Source: Betaproteobacteria bacterium
GTDB lineage: Bacteria; Pseudomonadota; Gammaproteobacteria; Burkholderiales; SG8-41
DNA length: 8,659 nt
Reading direction: 5' to 3'
NCBI GenBank assembly: GCA_021732805.1
Contig: JAKFUJ010000331.1
Coordinates: 1 to 8,659, forward strand
Shown: piece by piece, positions 1 to 5,827 of the stretch
Layout of the letters: the number at the start of each line of letters is the position of its first letter
Position numbering within the stretch: position 1 is the first letter of the stretch
Made by a program: the position numbers and the translations under genes
Notes under the pieces: model-generated
What the model saw: the letters and a program-made list of their open reading frames with translations, nothing else
Told to the model about the DNA's origin: nothing
Database searches by the model: none

Positions 1-196
1 GAAAATCATCGGTTTCCTGCGGGAACGCGGCATCGGCGTGCTGATCACTGATCACAATGTCCGCGAAACGCTGGGCATCTGCGACCGTGCCTATATCATC
101 AATGACGGGTCGGTGCTGGCCTACGGCAAACCCGACGAGATCGTCTATAATGAGAGCGTCAGAAAAGTCTATCTCGGTGAGCATTTCCGCCTCTGA
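1..196 (+). CDS. lptB: LptB, LPS export ABC transporter ATPase (C-terminal end, partial)
   Basis: The reading frame beginning at base 2 gives 64 residues and then a TGA at 194-196; the 5' part lies outside the window. The visible piece holds the ABC-ATPase switch/H-loop, with the motif LITDHNVRETL and its His at visible residue 18. The C-terminal pattern RAYIINDGSVLAYGKP ... VRKVYLGEHFRL matches the end of LptB very closely. LptB is the cytoplasmic ATPase that, with LptF/LptG/LptC, extracts lipopolysaccharide from the inner membrane and drives it along the LptA bridge. Walker A, signature and Walker B motifs are upstream and cannot be checked. It lies 79 nt before rpoN on the same strand, the usual lptB-rpoN order of Proteobacteria, which supports the call. 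A 4-bp GGGA/TCCC hairpin in the gap is too weak to call. Confidence 0.95.
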   Translation, partial: KIIGFLRERGIGVLITDHNVRETLGICDRAYIINDGSVLAYGKPDEIVYNESVRKVYLGEHFRL

Positions 197-275
197 CATG
201 GCTGCTTCAGCTTGACCAGGCGCCCATAACTGCCGCTGCGCAAAACCGGGAGGCGATTCCCCTGTCCGGACCCCG

Positions 276-1700
276 ATGAAACATTCGTTACAACTCAGAC
301 TTTCGCAGCACCTGACTTTAACGCCGCAACTGCAGCAGTCGATCCGGCTGCTGCAACTGTCCACGCTCGAACTCAATCAGGAGATCGAAAAACTGCTGCA
401 GGACAATCCGTTGCTGGAGCGCGAGGATGTGGAGCCGCCGCCCCCGCCGCCGCGCGACAGCGCGGAACAGACCGTTGCCGGCGAATCCTCGGCAACCGCT
501 GAAGCCGAAGCCACCGCCCCCGGAGAGGATGCCGGCGCTTTTGATGCCATGGACGGCATTTCCTACGGCGGCAGCAATGACGCCGATGACGAAGATTTTT
601 CCCCGCTGGCCGAGCACCCTGCCAGCCTGCGCACCCATCTCGCCGCTCAACTGTCGTTGATGCATCTTTCCGACCGCGACAAACAGCTGGTCAGCCTGCT
701 GATCGATTCACTGGATGACGGCGGTTATCTGCCGCAGTCGCTCGAAGAAATCGCCGAGATGTTGCCGCCCGAGCTTGAAGTCGAGCCGGAGGAGCTGTCG
801 ATTGCGTTGCAGCACCTGCAGCACCTGGAACCCACCGGCATCGGCGCACGCGATCTGGCTGAATGCCTGTCGCTGCAACTCGCCGTAATGCCTGCCGACA
901 TGGCTTACCGCAACGAAGCGCTGGAAATCGTCAAAAATCACCTGGATGCCCTGGCTGCCCGCGATTTTGCGCGACTGAAGCGCGCGCTGAAATGTGATGA
1001 CGCGTGTTTGCGCGCAGTGCAAAAACTCATCGTCAGCCTCAATCCCAAACCGGGGCGGGATTTTTCGGTCGAAGAAACGCGTTTTGTGATCGCTGATGTC
1101 ATCGTGCGCAAGACCAAGGGTGTGTGGGTCGCGGCGCTCAACCCCGACGCCATGCCCAAACTCAAGATCAACCGGCTCTACGCAGACATCCTGCAGCGCA
1201 ACCGCGGCGGCAATTCACAGCAGATCAGCAGCCAGTTGCAGGAGGCAAAGTGGCTGATCAAAAACGTGCAGCAGCGATTTGATACCATATTGCGCGTGTC
1301 CCAGGCCATCGTTGATCGTCAACGCAATTTTCTCGAACACGGCGAGGTTGCGATGCGCCCGCTGGTGCTGCGTGAAATCGCCGATACGCTGAGCCTGCAT
1401 GAATCGACGGTATCGCGGGTCACCACCCAGAAATTCATGCACACCCCGCGCGGCATTTTCGAACTCAAGTATTTCTTCGGCAGTCACGTTGCCACCGAAG
1501 CCGGCGGCTCGGCCTCCAGCACGGCCATCCGTGCGCTGATCAAACAACTGGTCAGCGCTGAAAATACCCGCGCACCGCTGAGCGACGGACAGATTTCGGA
1601 ATTATTGGGACAGCAGGGTATAGTTGTTGCACGGCGCACCATCGCGAAATACCGGGAATCGATGCAGATACTTCCGGTAAACCTGAGGAAAACCCTTTAA
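276..1700 (+). CDS. rpoN: RNA polymerase sigma-54 factor RpoN
   Basis: This 474-residue protein has all parts of sigma-54. Region I (about residues 1-50) is Gln/Leu-rich, starting with LQLRLSQHLTLTPQLQQSIR, and contacts bEBP activators and core polymerase. Region II (about 51-118) is acidic and low-complexity, with six prolines in a row at 54-59. Region III from about 119 binds core polymerase. A helix-turn-helix lies near 365-388 (LREIADTLSLHESTVSRV). The RpoN box is at 452-461, reading ARRTIAKYRE; the usual form has Val at the fifth position. Region I begins at the first Met, so the ATG at 276 is right, although the only SD-like stretch (GGGAGG, 248-253) is farther away than ideal. Sigma-54 recognises -24/-12 promoters and needs AAA+ activators to open them. 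The TAA stop is the first triplet of a repeat element. Confidence 0.97.
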   Translation: MKHSLQLRLSQHLTLTPQLQQSIRLLQLSTLELNQEIEKLLQDNPLLEREDVEPPPPPPRDSAEQTVAGESSATAEAEATAPGEDAGAFDAMDGISYGGSNDADDEDFSPLAEHPASLRTHLAAQLSLMHLSDRDKQLVSLLIDSLDDGGYLPQSLEEIAEMLPPELEVEPEELSIALQHLQHLEPTGIGARDLAECLSLQLAVMPADMAYRNEALEIVKNHLDALAARDFARLKRALKCDDACLRAVQKLIVSLNPKPGRDFSVEETRFVIADVIVRKTKGVWVAALNPDAMPKLKINRLYADILQRNRGGNSQQISSQLQEAKWLIKNVQQRFDTILRVSQAIVDRQRNFLEHGEVAMRPLVLREIADTLSLHESTVSRVTTQKFMHTPRGIFELKYFFGSHVATEAGGSASSTAIRALIKQLVSAENTRAPLSDGQISELLGQQGIVVARRTIAKYRESMQILPVNLRKTL

Positions 1701-1841
1701 CAGGTTGTTGAAAATGTTGCATCAGTGCCATTGGTCCATGAATCGAGAATCACCAACTCTCGTCAAGTCGATGATTGACAAGCGTGTGTGCCTGGCCGCC
1801 AGGCTCGCCACGCGCTTGCTCATTATTTTTCCACAACGTTA
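1698..1841 (+). repeat. MITE-like palindromic repeat element, copy 1
   Basis: This gene-free element fills most of the rpoN-hpf gap. It is bounded by TA at 1698-1699 and 1840-1841, leaving about 140 bp between. The left end is ACAGGTTGTTGAAAAT (1700-1715); the complement of the right end is ACGTTGTGGAAAAAT, so the terminal inverted repeats are imperfect. The right half contains a strong internal hairpin (1779-1818). A diverged copy in the same plus-strand orientation sits at 6910-7056. The two agree at 15 of the first 17 bases, and in the right arm at 7 of 7 and then 20 of 27 bases without gaps, followed by matching T-rich ends. No ORF or transposase is present. TA borders would fit insertion by a TA-duplicating transposase such as IS630/Tc1-mariner types, but that is inference; a REP/BIME-like family is the alternative. 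Confidence 0.75.
1779..1818 (+). other. Strong two-part stem-loop inside repeat copy 1 (rpoN 3' UTR / hpf leader)
   Basis: The outer stem CAAGCGTGTG (1779-1788) pairs with CACGCGCTTG (1809-1818) over 10 bp with one G-T wobble. The inner stem GCCTGG (1790-1795) pairs with CCAGGC (1799-1804) around a CCG loop. A T-run (1826-1830) follows only after 7 nt, so this is not a textbook intrinsic terminator. Any rpoN-hpf readthrough transcript would carry this structure just upstream of the hpf ribosome binding site, where it could stabilise or mark a processed mRNA end. The second repeat copy keeps the outer stem but not the inner one. Confidence 0.6.
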
Positions 1842-1843
1842 GC

Positions 1844-1849
1844 GAGGAG
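1844..1849 (+). promoter_or_regulatory. Ribosome binding site of hpf
   Basis: GAGGAG lies 5 nt before the ATG at 1855 and starts 2 nt after the closing TA of repeat copy 1. It is the clearest Shine-Dalgarno in the window, fixes the hpf start, and suggests that hpf is translated independently of rpoN and strongly. Confidence 0.8.
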
Positions 1850-1854
1850 ACACC

Positions 1855-2187
1855 ATGAATCTTCACCTCACCGGTCACCACCTGCAGATCACGCCGGCCA
1901 TCCGCGAGCATGTTGCGCACAAGCTGGAAAAAATCACCGGGCATTTTGATCACGTCATCGACATCAACGTCATCATGACCGTGGAAAAACTCCAGCACAA
2001 CGTTGAAGCGACCGTGCATCTCAGCGGCAAGGAAATTTTCTGTGAAACCCGTGGTGAAGACATGTACGTGGCCATCGATCATCTGGTCGGCAAACTGGAC
2101 CGCGCCATTCTCAAGCACAAGGGCAAGAACATCGCGCATCGCCACCAGGATGCCCCCATCAAGCACCAACCGACGGAAGCCGAGTAA
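1855..2187 (+). CDS. hpf: Ribosome hibernation promoting factor, short form (HPF/YfiA family)
   Basis: The 110-residue product is a single S30AE/sigma-54-modulation domain. It opens with MNLHLTGHHLQITPAIREHV and ends in the family block EDMYVAIDHLVGKLDRAILKHKGK (about residues 69-92), followed by a His/Pro-rich tail. It lacks the C-terminal dimerisation domain of long HPF, so it is the short type found in Gamma- and Betaproteobacteria. Such proteins bind the 30S decoding region and promote 100S ribosome dimers or inactive 70S in stationary phase. The old name 'sigma-54 modulation protein' comes from its constant location next to rpoN, as here. The start is set by the strong GAGGAG site 5 nt upstream. 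It stands 154 nt after rpoN, beyond the repeat element, and 45 nt before ptsN. Confidence 0.95.
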   Translation: MNLHLTGHHLQITPAIREHVAHKLEKITGHFDHVIDINVIMTVEKLQHNVEATVHLSGKEIFCETRGEDMYVAIDHLVGKLDRAILKHKGKNIAHRHQDAPIKHQPTEAE

Positions 2188-2189
2188 GC

Positions 2190-2206
2190 TCCGGTCTTTG
2201 GCCGGA
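2190..2206 (+). other. Small GC-rich hairpin between hpf and ptsN
   Basis: TCCGGTC (2190-2196) pairs with GGCCGGA (2200-2206) around a TTT loop: 7 bp with one G-T wobble, starting 2 nt after the hpf stop. No T-run follows (AATCGC), so it is more likely an mRNA 3'-end stabiliser or processing site than an intrinsic terminator. It could lower ptsN expression relative to hpf, but that is inference. Confidence 0.4.
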
Positions 2207-2232
2207 AATCGCATAATCCTTCCAGCACAATC

Positions 2233-2718
2233 ATGAATCTGATCGCCAAGCTGCTGCCAGCCTCGAACATCCTGCTGGATGCCGACCTGACCAGCAAAAA
2301 ACGCGTGTTCGAACAGGCCGGCCTGCTGTTTGAAAATAACGGCAGCATCTCGCGCAGCCTCGTCTTCGACAGCCTGTTCGCCCGTGAAAAACTCGGTTCG
2401 ACCGGGCTGGGTCAGGGCGTCGCCATCCCCCACGGCCGCATCAAGGGACTGAAAGCGGCTGCCGGCGCGATGATCCGGGTAAGAAACCCGATCCCGTTCG
2501 ACTCGCCGGACGGGCAAAACGTCGACCTCATTTTCGTGCTGCTGGTGCCCGAACGTGCCACCGACGAACACCTGCAGATTCTGTCGGAACTGGCGCAGAT
2601 GTTCGGTGACAAACCCTTCCGCGAGCGACTGCTCGGCGCCGCAACGGCTGAAGATCTGCAGCAACTGATCACACGATGGGAACCCAATGCCGCAGGTCAG
2701 CATAGCCCGGCTGTTTGA
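2233..2718 (+). CDS. ptsN: Nitrogen-PTS EIIA component (EIIA-Ntr)
   Basis: This 161-residue protein is a complete PTS EIIA type-2 domain. The phosphoacceptor is His67 in the motif GQGVAIPHGRIKGL (about residues 60-73); the mid-part PIPFDSPDGQNVDLIFVLLVPE and the C-terminal LQILSELAQMF block are also typical. EIIA-Ntr receives phosphate from PtsP (EI-Ntr) through NPr/HPr. Rather than transporting sugar, it regulates targets such as potassium transport and kinases in the species studied. No good Shine-Dalgarno precedes the ATG at 2233, and coupling to hpf is unlikely across 45 nt, so translation may be modest. The last 32 nt overlap the start of hprK in another frame, which points to coupled translation of the two phosphorelay proteins. 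Confidence 0.95.
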   Translation: MNLIAKLLPASNILLDADLTSKKRVFEQAGLLFENNGSISRSLVFDSLFAREKLGSTGLGQGVAIPHGRIKGLKAAAGAMIRVRNPIPFDSPDGQNVDLIFVLLVPERATDEHLQILSELAQMFGDKPFRERLLGAATAEDLQQLITRWEPNAAGQHSPAV

Positions 2719-3631
2719 AGATACCCGGGAGAAACTGCAGCTTGACTGGATCGCCGGCAAGGAGGGCGCCAACAAGGGCATCGACAGCGAATTCACCAAG
2801 GACTCGTCGAAGGGGCTGGTCGGGCACCTGAACTTCATCCATCCCAACCTGATTCAGGTGCTCGGCGACACCGAGGTTGATTATCTCAACGGTCTGGATG
2901 CCGCCGAATGCCGCAAATTGCTGGCGCGCGTGGCCATACGCGAACTGGCGTGTTTCATCGTTGCCGGCGCCAAATCGGTGCCGCAGGCATTGACCGAGGT
3001 GGCTGAGTCGACAAAAACCCCGCTGTTTTCAACGCCGATTCCCAGCGTCGAACTGATGTGGACCCTGCGGCCTCACCTCGCGCGTGTGCTGGCCGAGTCG
3101 AGCACCATCCACGGCGTGTTTCTGGATGTTCTGGGCGTCGGCGTACTGCTCACCGGCGACTCCGGAGTCGGCAAGAGCGAACTCGCGCTGGAACTGATCA
3201 GCCGCGGCAGCGGATTGATCGCCGACGATGTGGTCGAACTCTACCGGCTGGGCCCGGAAAGCATCGAGGGCCGTTGCCCGCCGATGCTGCGCGACTTTCT
3301 TGAGGTACGCGGTCTGGGCGTGCTTAATATCCGCACCATTTTCGGCGAATCCGCGCTGCGCCCCCGCAAAAACGTCAAGTTGATCGTGCATCTCGAACGT
3401 CCCACCGGTTCCGATCCTTCTCATCTCGAACGCCTGCCGCTGAAACCGGGGACCGAGTCGCTGATGGGTGTCGACATCCACAAGGTTACGGTGCCGGTTG
3501 CCGCAGGGCGCAACCTCGCCGTACTCACCGAGGCCGCCGTGCGCAGCCATGTGCTGCAGATGCGCGGCATCGACAGCACGCGGGAATTCATCGAGCGCCA
3601 GGCGCTTTCGATGACGAATCCCGGCGCCTGA
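2687..3631 (+). CDS. hprK: HPr kinase/phosphorylase
   Basis: At 314 residues this is a full-length HprK/P. An N-terminal regulatory domain (about 1-130) precedes the kinase domain. The kinase domain shows His142 in IHGVFLD, Walker A GDSGVGKS at 157-164, the acidic IADDVVEL stretch at 178-185, and the HprK signature LEVRGLGVLNI at 205-215. The enzyme phosphorylates HPr on a conserved serine using ATP or pyrophosphate and also removes that phosphate. In Proteobacteria it forms part of an incomplete PTS that regulates rather than transports. The start at 2687 lies inside the ptsN 3' end; the MPQVSIARLFED opening is family-like and no later Met is available before residue 124. No ptsH or ptsI is present in the window, so its HPr substrate must be encoded elsewhere. 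rapZ follows after 20 nt. Confidence 0.96.
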   Translation: MPQVSIARLFEDTREKLQLDWIAGKEGANKGIDSEFTKDSSKGLVGHLNFIHPNLIQVLGDTEVDYLNGLDAAECRKLLARVAIRELACFIVAGAKSVPQALTEVAESTKTPLFSTPIPSVELMWTLRPHLARVLAESSTIHGVFLDVLGVGVLLTGDSGVGKSELALELISRGSGLIADDVVELYRLGPESIEGRCPPMLRDFLEVRGLGVLNIRTIFGESALRPRKNVKLIVHLERPTGSDPSHLERLPLKPGTESLMGVDIHKVTVPVAAGRNLAVLTEAAVRSHVLQMRGIDSTREFIERQALSMTNPGA

Positions 3632-3651
3632 AAAATCCGCCGCATTCCGCC

Positions 3652-4491
3652 ATGCAACTGATACTGATCACCGGCCTGTCCGGTTCCGGAAAAAGTGTGG
3701 CGCTGGCGGTGCTCGAAGACGCCGGCTACTACTGCGTCGACAACCTGCCGGTGGAACTGGTCGGCCCTCTGGTCGAAAATCTGCGGGCGTCCGGCAACGA
3801 ACGCGTCGCACTGACCATGGATGCGCGTACCGGCAATGCGGTGACCGGTCTGCCGCAGGAAGTCCAGCGACTGCGCACAGAAGGGATCGACGTGCGGGTC
3901 ATGTTCCTTGAAGCCAAGGCGGACACGCTGATCAAACGTTATTCGGAAACACGCCGCCGCCATCCGCTGTCGCAGAGCGGTTTGACCCTGCCCGAATGCA
4001 TCGCGCGCGAACGCGAAATGGTCGCCGGGCTGTCCGAACTCGCGCATCACATCGACACCAGCGATCTCGCAGCGAACACGTTGCGCGACTGGGTCAAGGA
4101 TTTTGCGACACTGCCGGTGGCCGGGCTGACGCTGCTGTTCGAATCCTTCGGCTTCAAGCACGGCATCCCGCTCGACGCCGATTTCGTGTTCGACGTGCGC
4201 TGCCTGCCCAACCCCCACTACGACCTCAAGCTGCGCCCGCTGACGGGCTGCGATGCGCCGGTCGCGGAGTTTATCCGCGCCGTTCCGGATGCCATGCGCA
4301 TGCTGGGCGACATCGAACGTTTCATCAATGACTGGCTGCCGGCGTTTGAACGCGACAATCGCAGTTACCTGACCATCGCCATCGGCTGCACCGGCGGTCG
4401 CCACCGTTCGGTGTTTTTTGTCGAGACCCTCGCCGCAAAATTCCGCGCCAGCACCCGGACACTGGCGCGGCATCGCGAACTCGGCCCATGA
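3652..4491 (+). CDS. rapZ: RapZ, P-loop RNase adaptor / nucleotide-binding protein (YvcJ/YhbJ family)
   Basis: This 279-residue protein begins directly with the P-loop: Walker A GLSGSGKS is at residues 8-15, and the family block YYCVDNLPVELV follows at 26-37. The C-terminal domain carries the highly conserved GCTGGRHRSVFFVE starting at residue 245. In E. coli, RapZ binds the sRNAs GlmY and GlmZ, presents GlmZ to RNase E, senses glucosamine-6-phosphate and so tunes glmS. Whether betaproteobacteria have those sRNAs is not shown here. The C-terminus (ARHRELGP) lacks the Lys/Arg-rich tip that ends E. coli RapZ and contributes to RNA binding. The hprK gap is only 20 nt and there is no clear Shine-Dalgarno. 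The stop overlaps the next gene as ATGA, so the downstream LON-domain gene is probably translationally coupled. Confidence 0.95.
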   Translation: MQLILITGLSGSGKSVALAVLEDAGYYCVDNLPVELVGPLVENLRASGNERVALTMDARTGNAVTGLPQEVQRLRTEGIDVRVMFLEAKADTLIKRYSETRRRHPLSQSGLTLPECIAREREMVAGLSELAHHIDTSDLAANTLRDWVKDFATLPVAGLTLLFESFGFKHGIPLDADFVFDVRCLPNPHYDLKLRPLTGCDAPVAEFIRAVPDAMRMLGDIERFINDWLPAFERDNRSYLTIAIGCTGGRHRSVFFVETLAAKFRASTRTLARHRELGP

Positions 4492-5096
4492 GCGCCTCGC
4501 CCGACGAAATCCCGCTGTTTCCACTGGGCACGGTGCTGTTTCCGGGCGGCCTGCTGCCGCTGAAAGTGTTTGAACAGCGCTACGTCGACATGACCAAGAC
4601 CTGCCTGCGCGACAGCACGCCTTTTGGCGTGTGCCTGATCAGGGAAGGCCATGAAGTCGGCCAGCCTGCAGCGCCTCATGGCATCGGCTGCCTTGCGCAT
4701 ATCGCGCAGTGGGATGTTCCACACCCCAATCTGTTTGCCGTGCTGGCGCGCGGCGGCAAACGCTTCCGCATTCTCGACACCACGGTTGCCGGCAATGGAT
4801 TGATCACGGCCCGCATCGAAACACTGCCCGAACCGACGCAACCGGACGCCATCGATCGTGCCTGCCAGGAAGTGCTGCGTCTTGCCGTAGAGCGTGCCGG
4901 TGCGGAAAGCGTGCCCGGACCACTGCAACTCGACAATCCGGTGTGGGTCAGCTACCGGCTGGCGGAAATACTGCCGGTATCACCGCAGGAAAAGCAGGCA
5001 CTGCTCGAAGAAACGGATACCGCGGCCCGCCTCGATCAGTTGCGCAACCTGCTGATCACTCACGGCATCATAGAAAATATCAATAAAAACAATTAG
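4488..5096 (+). CDS. Stand-alone LON substrate-binding domain protein (peptidase S16, N-domain only)
   Basis: This 202-residue protein opens with IPLFPLGTVLFPGGLLPLKV followed by FEQRY (about residues 8-32), the hallmark of the Lon N-terminal/LAN domain. That domain fills the chain; there is no AAA+ module and no Ser-Lys protease domain, so it is not a Lon protease. Such single-domain proteins are widespread in Proteobacteria and their function is unsettled; substrate or partner binding is the usual guess. The ATG at 4488 overlaps the rapZ stop by 4 nt (ATGA). The C-terminus is AT-rich (IIENINKNN), unlike the GC-rich body, because it runs into the inverted repeat at the convergent junction. 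Its TAG stop (5094-5096) overlaps the stop of the opposing cyclo-ligase gene. Confidence 0.9.
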   Translation: MSASPDEIPLFPLGTVLFPGGLLPLKVFEQRYVDMTKTCLRDSTPFGVCLIREGHEVGQPAAPHGIGCLAHIAQWDVPHPNLFAVLARGGKRFRILDTTVAGNGLITARIETLPEPTQPDAIDRACQEVLRLAVERAGAESVPGPLQLDNPVWVSYRLAEILPVSPQEKQALLEETDTAARLDQLRNLLITHGIIENINKNN

Positions 5097-5108
5097 TTAT
5101 ATTGTTTT
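5086..5108. terminator. Candidate bidirectional terminator at the convergent junction
   Basis: AAAACAAT (5086-5093) and ATTGTTTT (5101-5108) form a perfect 8-bp inverted repeat around a 7-nt loop (TAGTTAT). The stem runs into a T-tract on both strands: TTTT at 5105-5108 for plus transcripts, and five T's with more A/T for minus transcripts. Both stop codons lie in or at the loop (TAG 5094-5096 plus; TAA 5095-5093 minus). The stem has only one G-C pair, so it is weak by standard terminator rules. Its place exactly between two converging genes is the main support. Confidence 0.4.
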
Positions 5109-5812
5109 CTCGGTAGCCGGCGCTGCTTTAGCAGGTTTTGCACATACGCAGCGGCAGTTGCGGCCTCCAGCAACAATAGTGGCTTACCACCACCGGCGTC
5201 AGGCAGTGCCTGCGCTTCTCCGGCACCGGCATACACCCCCGCTTCAGTCACCACCAGATCCATCGCAATGTCATGCGCTTGCGGAAAAATACCGGGCACG
5301 CGGCAGGCATCGTAAGTCACGCCGATCGCCACCACGCGTCGCTGCAATGCCGCCAGCGTGCGGTCAAAATAACCGCCGCCATAGCCCAGACGATAACCGC
5401 GGCCGTCGCAGGCATTCATCGGCACGATGGCGATGTCGGGCAGCACCACCGGGGTGCCGTCGGGGACCGGAATGTCGTAAACACCGCGCGTCATCGGCGC
5501 GCCCGGCCACCACTGGCTGAAACGCAACGGCTGTCCCTTGCCGGTCACTTCCGGCAACGCAGCCACTGCACCCCGCTCCCGCCAATGGCGTACCGCAAAA
5601 CGCGCATCGAACTCGGCCTTGAACGGCCAGCAAAAGCCGATCACCGTGTGCTGCGGCGCCGGCAGCAGGGCGCAGAGCAACGCGGTGATGCGTTCATCCC
5701 ACGCAGCGCGTTCAGCGTCCGCAACCGCGCAACGCCAGGCAATCCACTGCTCACGCTGCGTCTTGCGCCAGGCGCTGATGTCCTTCCAGTTCATTGATGC
5801 CGGTTCTTGCAT
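5093..5812 (-). CDS. ygfA: 5-formyltetrahydrofolate cyclo-ligase (5,10-methenyl-THF synthetase)
   Basis: The 239-residue product carries the family signature GYRLGYGGGYFDR at residues 139-151, the upstream FCWPFKAEFD stretch (about 60-69), and the late HDIAMDLVVTE block (about 180-190). The enzyme converts 5-formyl-THF plus ATP to 5,10-methenyl-THF and rescues folate from the inhibitory 5-formyl form. Family members are usually near 190-200 residues; this one has an Ala/Gly/Leu-rich C-terminal tail of roughly 45 residues (after about 191) with no recognised role. The ATG at 5812 is preferred because AGGA lies 6 nt upstream; a Met at residue 7 (ATG at 5794) is the alternative. It lies 15 nt after the mutY stop and is probably co-transcribed with it. 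The symbol is borrowed from E. coli ygfA (also called fau). Confidence 0.93.
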   Translation of the reverse strand: MQEPASMNWKDISAWRKTQREQWIAWRCAVADAERAAWDERITALLCALLPAPQHTVIGFCWPFKAEFDARFAVRHWRERGAVAALPEVTGKGQPLRFSQWWPGAPMTRGVYDIPVPDGTPVVLPDIAIVPMNACDGRGYRLGYGGGYFDRTLAALQRRVVAIGVTYDACRVPGIFPQAHDIAMDLVVTEAGVYAGAGEAQALPDAGGGKPLLLLEAATAAAYVQNLLKQRRLPRKQYN

Positions 5813-5818
5813 GTCTAA

Positions 5819-5822
5819 TCCT
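5819..5822 (-). promoter_or_regulatory. Ribosome binding site of the cyclo-ligase gene
   Basis: AGGA on the minus strand lies 6 nt before the ATG at 5812 and just after the mutY stop (5830-5828). It favours the first Met over the Met at residue 7, which has no purine-rich site at a proper distance. Confidence 0.5.
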
Positions 5823-5827
5823 GATTG

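Noticed and set aside
248..269. GGGA/TCCC and CCGG/CCGG small inverted repeats between lptB and rpoN as a terminator
   Set aside because: The stems are 4 bp with no T-run, and the gap is only 79 nt; readthrough from lptB to rpoN is at least as likely.
427..660. Plus-strand Pro/Arg-rich 77-codon frame inside rpoN
   Set aside because: It is an alternative frame of the Pro/Ala-rich region II of rpoN and has no family similarity.
1715..1732. TGGCAC followed by TGCA on the minus strand, resembling a sigma-54 -24/-12 promoter in repeat copy 1
   Set aside because: The spacing between the GG and GC cores is about 3 bp too short for sigma-54, and it would point back into rpoN.
1775..1803. Perfect TTGACA at 1775-1780 upstream of hpf as a sigma-70 -35 box
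   Set aside because: The sequence 17 bp downstream (GCCAGG) is GC-rich and falls inside the hairpin; there is no -10 box at any usable distance.
1750..2847. Long open frame on the minus strand (365 codons) opposite hpf, ptsN and the start of hprK
   Set aside because: It covers three well-supported genes on the other strand, matches no family I know, and its start has no supporting site.
3421..4524. Long open frame on the minus strand (367 codons) opposite hprK and rapZ
   Set aside because: It overlaps two strongly conserved plus-strand genes, shows no recognisable domain, and is rich in Arg/Gln/Ala as expected from antisense frames in GC-rich DNA.
5122..5135. CTGC/GCAG hairpin followed by GTTTTG near the cyclo-ligase 3' end
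   Set aside because: A 4-bp stem inside coding sequence; the inverted repeat at 5086-5108 explains the junction better.
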